A stretch of 64,000 nt of DNA from Endomychus coccineus. Its lineage: Eukaryota; Arthropoda; Insecta; Coleoptera; Endomychidae. Both the position numbers and the translations under genes were made by a program. The notes beneath the pieces were generated by a model, which worked only from the letters and a program-made list of their open reading frames with translations, searched no databases and was not told the origin of the DNA. Shown in pieces: positions 34,901 through 46,900 of this stretch (its first letter is position 1; the number at the start of each line of letters is the position of its first letter). The stretch covers positions 30,988,912 through 31,052,911 of the forward strand of contig OY294067.1 of the NCBI GenBank assembly GCA_958510875.1. Reading direction: 5' to 3'.

Positions 34901-37900
34901 AAAATCAAGTCATTGGTTATTTGTTTAGCTGCATGAAATTAACAATTGGGGTTATTATTATTATTAATGTAGGGGGCACCAGTAAGATTCGTTCATGACT
35001 AGGCCCAGGCATTTTTGTTTAAAACTTGGATTTCCAATAATATAATATAAATGTGGATAATGATATTTCATTTCCAAACTGCAAAACACGATTCTCATTG
35101 TTTTTTAAATTCTTCTATCTTGGAGAGCGTTAACTAGTTTGCTAATTCAAACAATTTTGTATCTTTAATAATAACGAAGTTATCGATGGTGGGTACTTAA
35201 TTTGGATAACCCCGTATAACATAGTAATTGTTTTGTTAGTTACCTCAATTGTTGTTTATTCTCGGAAACGTATTCAGCAATATTTACTAATTTTGTTTTC
35301 CTTTGAATCTGCGATAAACGAGACCAAGATTGGTGCCCTTTTTTTGCTGCAGTTATGGCATTAACTAACGTCTCTTTATTGCCAGTTGACTCAACGTCAC
35401 GGTTACCAATCCAATCAGAAACAAGATATTCTCTGTAACCTAAAATAAAACAGTGATTGAGATAATACTGGATTAGGATGTTCATCAAATCAAAAGTTCT
35501 ACACTCTTTATAGTCAGAATTCGATTTGTGCAAACATTCAACCAGTGTGTTAAATAGTCTTTGAAATACAGATGATTTTGAAAAATTCCTGTTTTTTTGC
35601 TCCCCCGTATTTCAGTTGCCGTTAAACATCATCTAGTTTTTCACATAGAATTCACTGACGTCGTTATCTCTCCCAAATGTATTATTTGAAATATTTTATT
35701 CCTTCAATTAATATGTAATATGTAGCGATGCATAAATATAAATGTTGTTTTATTAATATAATATCAAACTGCTGTCCCGCGTTTTATTGACAAGCTACAA
35801 TTTGTTGAATTGTTTTGAGTTTGCTCATAAATTGTTTAAATAATATGGCAGAAAACCCCACGAATTATAAATTTGAAAACTTCGCAAAATATATGATATG
35901 CTGATATGTTATATTGAAAGTCAAGTAGATAGTAACGAGGCTCCATAGTTGTATTTAAAATTTAAAGAGGTAAATGTTTAACGTGTTTAACATAATTTTA
36001 TTGATGTTTTACAAAGGACTTTTTTTTAAGATTTCCTGAGAGAAGACAGTCAGACAAAATAATATTTTTTAACCTAAAATCAAATTTAATCATGGGTCAT
36101 TTAAACAACCTTGTCCAAAAGTATTTATCAAAGAAAACCGAGAGATCGAGGAAATTAACCTTTTAGCAGTAGTTGGGGCAAATCTGACAAGTTCCTATAG
36201 GATTGAAGAAAATGAAGTTGGTTTGAGCAAGATTAACTACAACTAAATAATATACAAATTAATATCATATTTAAAAAAAATACAGTACAAATTTCCGGTT
36301 CTGGAAATCGAACCCGAGTCTACTGAGTAGGGGGAGCCAACTGTCCTAGCCGCTACACCACATCGCCACTTGTTATATAAACTGTTGAAGTACGGGTTAA
36401 ATTTAAGCTTACTTCAATAGTGGATTTTGTTGTTTGTTGAAAATTGGGTGGAAACTGTTACAAATTAGCTTAAATTTACTGTAAAAGTTTTGAATCGGTT
36501 CAATCTATACTTTAGGGTGTGTTTCGTACATGATTTCTCTGAAAAACAATAGGGTGCACAACCGAACATTAAACGATTTTTTGTTAAATATTGAATATTA
36601 CAGGCCCTTTCGTTTTTTGAGTTATCGTGTAGATAAGCATTTCGTGGCATACATCTAGACAGACAGACGGATTTATCAGTTTCTTAAAATTCAATGAGGA
36701 ATACTATGATGAACGATTTTTTGTTCTAGGACTTTTTTAACGAATTTAGAAATAGCTTGAGTAAATGCAATATACCCTCGGACTTCGTCTGCGAAGCATA
36801 TAATAACACTAAAACCGTTCGCTCCGAAAACTGTTCCAAAAACGATGAAACATATATTTTGCACCATAAATGTTTTAACAATAAACAAAAGATCTGAGAT
36901 TTTTTTGCTACCCTTCGATCAATATCATAGCTGATGAGTTTTACCTTGTATTCCTCCAAAATAGCTTGTATTTGAACCTCCTTTCATTGGAGAGAATGTT
37001 TTGTCAGGAGCGAACAATCCGTGGCAGTTGATCCAAATATTGGCCACCTGAAATACAGGCACTTGAGTCACACTAGAAGAGGAGGATCAAAATAAATGGA
37101 ACGTGGGATAAACGAGAAATGGATTCTGTTCAAAAACATAAATTTTAAATTGAAAACATGTCGCATTAAAACCGGAAACATGAAAATATATCAATGTAAT
37201 ATGATATAATGAAAATTATATGAATATATTTTCGCAGTATCTTTAAGTTAGTTTGAATAAAAAACAAAAACCACTTCAAAAAAAATAAAAAAATTCAATT
37301 GTGGAAAGCCGTTACTTTGTGATAGTTTATCATTTTAACGAAATAATAAATAAAACTACTTTGTTTTACTCTCACTAATATTTAATATAGTCATTACTAT
37401 AGTTTCAACACTAAACGTGTCATCTTCAGACGAAAAATTAAAATTAAAGATTTTTCATTTTTCGCCTGAAGATGACACGTAGTGTTGAAACTATAGTAAC
37501 GACTATATTAAATATCAGTGATAGTAAAACAAAGTAGTTTTATTTATTATTTCGTTAAAAAAAATGCTGATATTTAACAATATAAAGCATGTCGTGTAAA
37601 ACACTTTTTTCTAGTTTATAACTGATTAAGTTTTACTAATATTTCCGTTTTTCTGCAATTTTTATGAAAAACTGTTTTCCAGATCTCAAATTGTTCCGGA
37701 AATAAATGAAATCTCCACCCAGAGCTATAGATTTTACTTACTACCGTACCCCCATTTCAATTTTTGTATTCCCACATTGATTATGAATAGCTTCCAGCAA
37801 CGCATCATAGATCCACAAGTAATTTCTGAAGAATAGCTATAGTAGACTATTTTTTTTTACTTTTTTTATATCAATGTTATATCCATATAGGTTTATTATA

Positions 37901-40900
37901 AGGGTAATTGTATCAGCACAAAGCGTCTTTATCGCACCAATTTCAATTAAAAATGCCCACGTCTCCGAAACGAACAGGAACACGAGTAATCGAAATGGTA
38001 ACACATTAATGTTTTAAATGAATCAATATTAAAAAAAAATGTTTAAATACGACTGAAACCAAAAAAATATAACGAGTATCCACTTTCGAGCCAGATGTTA
38101 ACGATTTATGAGGTAATAGAAAAAGGGTTTATTAGAAATATTGCTATTCGAACATTTTTCCTAAAATATACTTTTAACATTATAAAGACGCATGTAGGAA
38201 TTTGCAAGGGTTTTAATTAATTAAATTATTATAAATCTGACTTAATGATTGAACGTATGTTCTATGATTTACCGATTTGGAATCACGTTTTATGTGAATC
38301 ATCTCCAAAATTCATCTTTTATAATAATTGGTTTCTTTTGTTAAGATATAAACTTTTTTGTAATCGAATTGATGGTTATAATCAAAACAATGTTTAGCAA
38401 GGGCGGTGGTATTTTTTGTTTCTAGTACTATACTTATGGCCATCCATTCTTTTTTGCAAATATTGTTTAGAGATTCTTGTATATGCCCCATCGCAATGTA
38501 AACAATTCAATTTGTACACTGTGTGGGTTTGTTTATCTTTAGGTATTAAAGGTTTTAGATTCGAAAAATAATTACCAACACAGTTAGTAGCTTTATGCGC
38601 AACATTCATATCATACTTTTTTAAACATTTCTAAATTTTCTCCGAGGTCTTCAGAATGTATGGTAATGTTATAAAATTATTACCGTTTATGTTATTTATA
38701 TATGACGTTCCATTATAGATATTGTTTATTCTTTCTTTAATGATGGGGTTGAAATATGTTTGTGGGTGACAATTTTCAGATTTTTGGGAAGGCCCATTTG
38801 GTGGGATAATTTAACAACGCGATCTGTAAGGCTATAACACTTTTTTATAACTTGTTGAGACCAAATGTTCATATCTAAGAAATTCATGTTTTTGTTCGCT
38901 TCTATTTCCAGGTAAATTGAAGTTTACAGTGGAAATTGTTAAATTTATTAATCACGTACTGAATGTTATCATTGGGAACACTCATTTTGCAAGCATCTAC
39001 ATACCGCATAAAGAATACAGGTTGAAAATCTAATGAATTTATAATAATGAATAATAATGAATAGATTCCTCTAAGCATTCCATACCTAGGTTAGCAATAG
39101 TAGCTAAAATAGGAGATCCCATTGCTGCGCCAAATATTTTTCCAGAATATTGCTCACCGTATTGAGCAATAAAACAAAACTTTACTGCATTTATAAATAC
39201 AGGTTCATCTAGAGGTGTGGTTTTTAATCTCTGCCCAACGTTATTTGATGCTACTCAATGCCAAAATGACTGGTATATTTTTTGTAAATAAAGTAACAAC
39301 ATCCAAGGAAATTAACAGATAACCTACAGGTAAAATGCCATGAGTCCTTTACATAAAATTCATTTTTTACTATTATGTTGTTTATAGATTTTGATTGTAG
39401 GTAGGCGCTCCAATATTACATACAATGGGTCTTTAAGGTATATCACTTTTATGCAGTTCCGGAAGCCCATAAATGTAAGGTGCTTGCCCATTATGGCAAA
39501 TTAATTTATTTTTCAATCAATCAATAGGGATAGTCATATTTTTGAAGTCAAATGTTGTTTCTTATGTATGACAACTTGGTTGCCGAAATATATATTGTTC
39601 AATTTTATATTAGTGGATTAGGTTGCTATGGCTAGTGTTTGAATGAACGAACATCTGTTTTGTGGCGGAAAATAAGAGGTGAACGTTCAAAACTAATAGT
39701 GAATACAAACTTACATCTAGTTTTCGAACAACTTCATTAGCGATGCTAAGGTTTTCAGTCCAAACAGATGCAGCTAAGCCTTGTCTATTATTATTAGCCA
39801 AAGCAACAGCTTCATTAATATTCCGAAAAGCTAAAATTGTGGCGACTGGAATATCACTATCATCGTTCCAGCCGTCAACAATGTTTTGTTTAGTAACTTT
39901 CCCACCTATTAATAGTGTTGGCCTGAGATGTTGCAAAGAATTAACTTCTGGTTGGAAGACTTCAACTCCCATTTTATTAGCATCTAAAAGAAGGGCAGCC
40001 ATCTTTTTTGTCAATCCTTGATTAGTCCTTCCTTTGCACCAATGAGGAAGTTCATATGACACTAGCTTCTGTTTCAACTTTTTCACTACTTTTTCAAATA
40101 TATTTTCCTGCACTATCACTTCTCTAACAGACCATGGTAGCTAAAATGATTACATTTAAATTATCATTCTCTTTATCAAATTGTAATTTCCACTAACCAT
40201 TCCTTTGTAATTCCACACAGCATCTATCACGGATTGGCAAGCTGAATCTATATCTGCACTGTCAAAAATTAGCAAAGGTATCTTCGAAGAATTATCTGTA
40301 ATAAGAAGGAAATTTTTGAGGAGCTACAGTTATTAGCTTTGACTAAAGTGCGTGCCATTAAAATGATGGGCATAATCGCTCGAGTAACAAGCTATACGAA
40401 CGATATAACGATTCAATAAGATAATCTGGCAATATGATGTAATTTACGTGGTATTTTTCAATATATCTAAACAAATAAGCGATTAGGACGGCTATGAAAT
40501 GACATACAACGAATAGGTTTCTTTCTAGGCTCCATAAATGCTGAAACTGACTTTGGCTGGAAGAAAGCACCAGAAGGTGTTTTACGGAACTAAGTATTAT
40601 TATTATTATTATTATTAATTAAGGAGGGCATTGCGGCCCTTAATGCCTAGCCTGAAGCCCTTTGCACCCCTGTCACGTGTCATCTGGTGGAGCGGTTCCC
40701 ACAGACAAGTGTTCACCAGGTAACCAAAGGGCAGTTCCCACACGAGAGTGTTCACCATGCTCCCCAGGTTAACGATTAACGTGTCACCTAGAGGTTACAC
40801 TAACATCATGATATATTATTTGAACGTCGTCCTACTGAAGCGGTTTCCATTCGAGGGTGTTCAGATGGATTGAGAGGTAGGTGGGATTTGTTCCCACTAT

Positions 40901-43900
40901 CTGTTTACCGGGTGCCCGAGATGAACAAACAGCCACCTACTCAACTCCCAGTCGGGACCGGGTAGCTAGTTAATGCCTTGAAGAGTTTCAACACCATCTA
41001 GTTTCTGGATCTCCTCAGTGTCGCATAGCTCCACCGAGACCGCTCTGCGTGTTGTGGAGACCAGTGTTACGCATGTACACAGAATTTGCACTGATGTTTC
41101 GTTTTTCTGTTTGCACCACCTGCACAAAGGAGAATCGCTAAGGTTCATCTTGTGAGGGTCAGTATCTGTGTCAGCAGTTTGGCATCGGTTTTAACCATTA
41201 TCCTCACTTGCTCAGCCAGTCTTCCCTGATGTGCGGTCCATACAGTGCTTTCGACTACCTGCTACCGTTCACTAGTTTCCACTGTTCCGAGTGTTGTGTT
41301 CTGGCCCAGCAGTGCATAGTCTCTTTGATGTTACTATTCGAGATGCCCACCGCTGGTTCGGGGCCTATTAGGGGTTCTATGGCCCCCAGTTTTGCAAGCT
41401 CATCGGCTATCTCGTTTCCTCTTATTCCAGAGCGACTGGAGACCCAGAATACGGTGACCTTGCCTTCGTCCCTGCCAAGATTGTTTAGCGTGTTGATGCA
41501 CACTCACACCCGCTTCGTTGATATTCTCATGCTACCCAGCGCAGCAAGGGCTGCCTGGCTGTCTGTGGATATACTGATGTGGGTTTGCTTTTCCTTCCAG
41601 TGATAAATGGTTATTCCCAATATCTCCGTTTAGAGAATGGTGGCGTGTTTGTCCAGAGGTATAGAAATACTTTTACCTGGGCGCTTGTGGTATATCCCTG
41701 CTCCCGCCTACCTATGGAGCGAACATATTCTTCAAATTCATTCAAATAAGATATTGCAAAGGTATAGCTGTATACCTAGATTTAGTAGCTCAAGTTAATT
41801 ATGACGTGATATATTGTGTTTTTACATTGTACTTTGGTTGTCTCTAACTTTTATATAATCTTGTAGCGATATTATTTATCAATAAAGATTGATATTCTGT
41901 ATCCCACAAATCGTTCTCAGTGACCAGCGTACCCCTGAAAGCATTACTGTTCCATTTTGCGTTTCAATATATCATGTTCCATACCATCCAAATCCCCAGA
42001 AAGATCGATTTCACATTGTATTTAAGAAATTTATTATATGACAGTGTGCGACGTATATGGCACGTGTTGTTGATTTGTTTAGTTTAAATCTATGTTGAGA
42101 ATAAGTAAGTTTGGGTGACTTTTCAATAAAACTGATAAATCTTTAATGTACTACTTTTCCAAAAATTTTACTTAGATTAGAGAGTATAACAATTGGCCGA
42201 TAATTATTTACGTCTCCAGGAGTAACTTTTTTAAATACTGGTTTAATAATTTTGATCTATGAAATCAAAAGTAAATATGGTGTGCTCTGAAATTATGAGA
42301 AGTAGTGTCGACTAACCTGATAGTAGTACATTGCTGAAACCGTGGTTGGCAATATTGTATATTTCCTTATTCAAGTTATCGAATATAGTAATAGTTGCGC
42401 GACTATATGTGAAAGCCGAGATATCAACATTTCCAGGAAGGACACAAAGTGCTTCTTTAGGAATGCTGTTGAGAAAAAGAAATGGATATTTATTTCATCA
42501 AATAATGAATAGAGGTTGTTGTGTACTCACCCAATACCATGAGCGATTTCGACCAAGAGAGTGGCCACAGCGGAAATTACAGGGGTAGTTTGTAAAATCA
42601 CGTTTTTGCCAGCTGCAAGTGCCGGCCCCAAAGCATAGCCAAATGTCGATAAACAACTTTCATCGGAAATAATAATCACTGATATCCCTAAAACAAAGAC
42701 CCTAAAAATTAAAAATAATTTTTACATCCTATTATTTTCTAAATGTGATCGAAAGCTACAATTCATGTAAACTTCAGGGGATTATTATAGTTTTTAGTTA
42801 TCTGCAAAAATTTACCTGAATTATACTAATCTTTGATAAGATAAAAATGATTCTCAAGCAATGATCCCCCTAACTGATACTTTAAGGGATTTCGGAATCA
42901 CAATGAATATATTCATGAATGGAGAAAAATAGGATTCAATATTCCATCGAATGCCCAAATGGATCCTGTTTAATTTGAACAATTCGCCGAGGCAATTGAA
43001 AAACATTTATATTCCAGGTCATTTCCTGCCCTAACCAAAGATGATGGCACAATGGCCACAGCAGCAAATTTCCCTTTATAATAATTACGAATTCAGTGCA
43101 ATACTATCTGTGATCTCTAAAGTAATGGGATAGCAATCAACTTCGAGATCATTCAATATCTAGAGAAATTCAAAATAAAACGACAATATTGCTTTGGTCA
43201 CCAGAGATCAACACCTACGTAACACATATATGCCAGGAATATGGGGAATCTCTAATTGTAGCATTGGATATCTCTGGCACCAAGGCCTTCTTGCGTCATG
43301 GTTTGCCGCCCCAACTACCGGGATATCAAAAATTGTCTTGGTCAAGGGTGGTTGTGGAATCTAAAACGTGTGTCTTACTTTACGTTTGAAATAATTATGT
43401 CACTGTCACACTGACATCATCAATAACCTACAAATTTCATACCTATTTATTTCAGTTGTAAAACAATAATGAAATAATTATGTGAACATTGAACCTTTTC
43501 AGAGGTCGTGATAGCCACAATCCGGGTCAAAAACTGTTTTGAAATAGTTAATTTTCCGTAAATCGAATGACGTTCACGTGAGAAGCCAGTAACACGCGAG
43601 TTAGAAAAGTGCAAACTGGTTTTACCTTGTACCTAATACGGCTTTACGACGACTTTTCGCGTGCCGTTTTCGCTCCATGTAGTTAGATTTAGCATCGGAT
43701 CGTGCCCGACGGTCCTTCTTTTTTCGATAAATGTTCATCAAACAGGAAAACTCAATTAAAACAGTTTGAGCTATTCTCAGATAGCTACGCGTGTACCAAA
43801 GGGAATTTTCTCGCCACTAAAATATACACGAAGCGGGTAAAAGCTAGCGGCCCATAGCCAAAAACACTTTATTACAACTGGCGCCGGTCGCACTGGGCAA

Positions 43901-46900
43901 GAAACGGCCCCAAATTATCAAGACCGAGGTAAAATGTATAAACTCTAACTTACGCGCAGCGAGCTCCTCGAGGCATATGTCAAAATGATTTCGTTAGTAG
44001 CTAATTACATAGGACGTCTGGCGTTCATGCAATGTTTTTAGATAATTCGAACCTTCTAATTTCGATAGGCCACGTGAAAATCCCGGAGTCCAAAGCGCTA
44101 AAGACTTCTGAGTGTTACAATATTCGTATAAAATTGCGAAATTTCGCACTTTTAGAAACTTCAAATTAATTATGACATAATTATTTCAAACGTAAAGTAA
44201 GACACACGTTTTAGATTCCACAACCACCCTTGACCGAGATAATTTTTGATATCCCGGTATATGATGGCTATCAACGGTAGTGTTCCACAAAGATCTCTCT
44301 TGGCACCAATTTTGTTTATGCTCCGCACCAACGATCTGTTGAAAAATACCTCCTGCCCCGTCCACAACTTTGCGGATAATAGTTCACTTTATACCGCTTT
44401 CTCCCGTACAGTCAATGAACCCAGATGTGCAAGACGGAAACAAGTCGGACACACAGATTCGGACTGTTCTCTGTCCTAGAGTATTGTCAGGTCCGGACCG
44501 AGAGCCAAATGTGAATACCAGCTTCGGGTCCCTCATCATCTTCATTTAGATTTATGATGAAAGGCAAAACGAAGGTCTAATATTCTCACAATACATAATA
44601 TGATTGGCATATAATTGTTCAATTATATTATGTATTGTGAGAATATCAGACCTTCGTTTATTATCTTTCATTATTTATTATGAACTCACATTGGGGAAAC
44701 AACCTAATTTATATTTATACTCATACATACATATAATATATAAGAAATAATGATTTAAAAAAAAATAGCGTGGATGATTTATTGTAATTCAATGCAAATT
44801 GTATTTAAAAGGATATTGTTTATTAAAAATCAAACATCACTGTTAAGATATAAATAATAACAATATATTCAGAGAAACAAATAACAATAATAATATCAAC
44901 TAGTAGAGAAAATCCGGGCAATTCAAATGTTTCAATACACCACTAATAGTAACTGAATCCCATCTTTGTTAACAATTTTGCCTAAACATTCTTTGAAAGA
45001 ATCCTGGTGTTCAAATAATGTATTCACAGATCGACTTTTGAAAATCCAGATTGTAGGAACAGCGCGTGGTAATCTAATTGATGCGCGTAACAGTGAATAT
45101 AATCTGCATGTGGAAATGTTCTTTTGATAATGGCTTGGACTCCATTTGTCTTACCACTCATCACGGACGCCCCATCTTAACTTTGAGCGATTAGTTTATT
45201 GTTATCAGACCCACAAGGAGTATCTAAAATACTTTGCAATTCATTCAGCGATGTTTTTGCTAATACGTCAGCATTATGTTCACCCCTATGAAAAAAGACC
45301 AAAAACGTTCAAAAATGTGTCCATTAAACACGTATCGATAAATAACCATTTGCTGATGATTAAAGTTTCATCGGACTCCATAGCAACGCAATTTGCAGAT
45401 TTAATTTCTTTTAATATTTCCTGCTTTGTAAATTTGTGATATTGCATCTAGCAATTCGTTCGGGAGACGCCTTTAAACATTTGTGAACCGGAACCTTTCA
45501 TATGTATTGCAAGCACAGCGTCTAATTCAGTTGCAAAGTTGATTAAACCTACATAAATGTATCATAATGGCTTCGTAACGCCAATTCAAAGGCTCACTTC
45601 AGACTTCACGTTTTCGAATTGAATTCACACACTGTACACTATGAAGGTAAGACGTTTACTGGAGATACGATTCTTTGTGTTCCAAGCCGACGGTATAAGC
45701 GCGTAGATAACAGTAGCCGAATCATACTTGAAACAGGTATAATTCTGAACGTTCCCCGGAACATAGTTTTGAGCGTTATCAACGCATGCGCCTCACGTGC
45801 GGAATAAAATAATCCACTGAATTACATGTGAATTTCTTTCTGTGTTTATCTTGGTGATTGGTGGTGGTGGGCACGTTCCCTTGTGCCCTTTAGTACCAGC
45901 CACCAATGAAAACATATAACATGCTTATGAAGATTCGCGTCGAAGGGCTATTAACACCTCACAAAGACAATAAGGGAATAATGTAATGATTAATCCGATT
46001 ATATTCACCTATATTTTTAGTGGAATTGCTGGCCGCTATGCATGAATAATATTGCAAAATTTCAATTAATAACGGCAGTGCTTTATGTGTAGTTTCTGGG
46101 ATACGTAATCCTCTTGCACAAAATTCAATTTCTGCAATTAATTGAGAGTTCTTCTGAATTTCTCTTGCTAATCTTGAAAAAACATCTCATTAATATTTAT
46201 ACCTCTTGTTCATTTAAAACTCACCTATCAATCACTTTCATCCTAGCAAGTCCACACAAAGCAGGCCATTTGCCCGAAGTCCCACATGTATCTATCATTT
46301 TTTGGATATCATTCATATTAATATTGTCTATTACGAGCAAATCGTTGCCAATTTCAGAATTATGTTTTGGATCTATCGCGATTCCCTCACCATCTATGTT
46401 TGACGAAGTCCACAGAGTATGATTTGACTCGAACCATCGCTAAAAAGATCAACGTACATCAAAACAACTCCCAAATAACAAACTATTATATCAAGTACCT
46501 ATACTAAATGGTATATTACACCAAGCTGGAGAAGATTCAGCCAAATAAATAATCACAAAATATCTGAAGTATAAAAAACATAAGCAAAGGGATGATTTAT
46601 TGATGTTAATGATTTATTTTTCTCTTGCATCACACCGCCATGGTGGTTATATGGTAAACTGGTGCGGGAGAGCATAAACAATTGGCTTTTAACATGTTTT
46701 TTTTTGAATTCTTGGCTTCCGGATGGATTCCGCGTCACAATAGCTCGACTTGATGCCAACGTTTCGCCAACCATTACAGGTGGCATCTTCAGGACAGGCT
46801 TGAGGCTTGAACTGAAACTGGTTCTACTGGTTTCTGTAGCTGTATTTATTGTAGGAAAAATCCTTCACGCTACACAGTTCACTGCCTTTATGCCGGTGGT

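Larger units (their letters stand above)
37276..37563. mobile_element. Minimal palindrome with two outward hammerheads, unit B only
   Basis: Two inverted arms (about 37325-37433 and 37462-37562) are separated by fewer than 30 bases. Each arm contains a hammerhead ribozyme motif (37391-37433 minus, 37462-37502 plus). Unit A near 18990 lacks the insert. It repeats the inverted architecture of the larger PLE copies but carries no coding sequence. The flank AAAAAAAAT appears on both sides and may be the target duplication. Confidence 0.75.

Noticed and set aside
39743..40021. 92-aa plus-strand frame
   Set aside because: Antisense of ALDH16 copy B exon 7.
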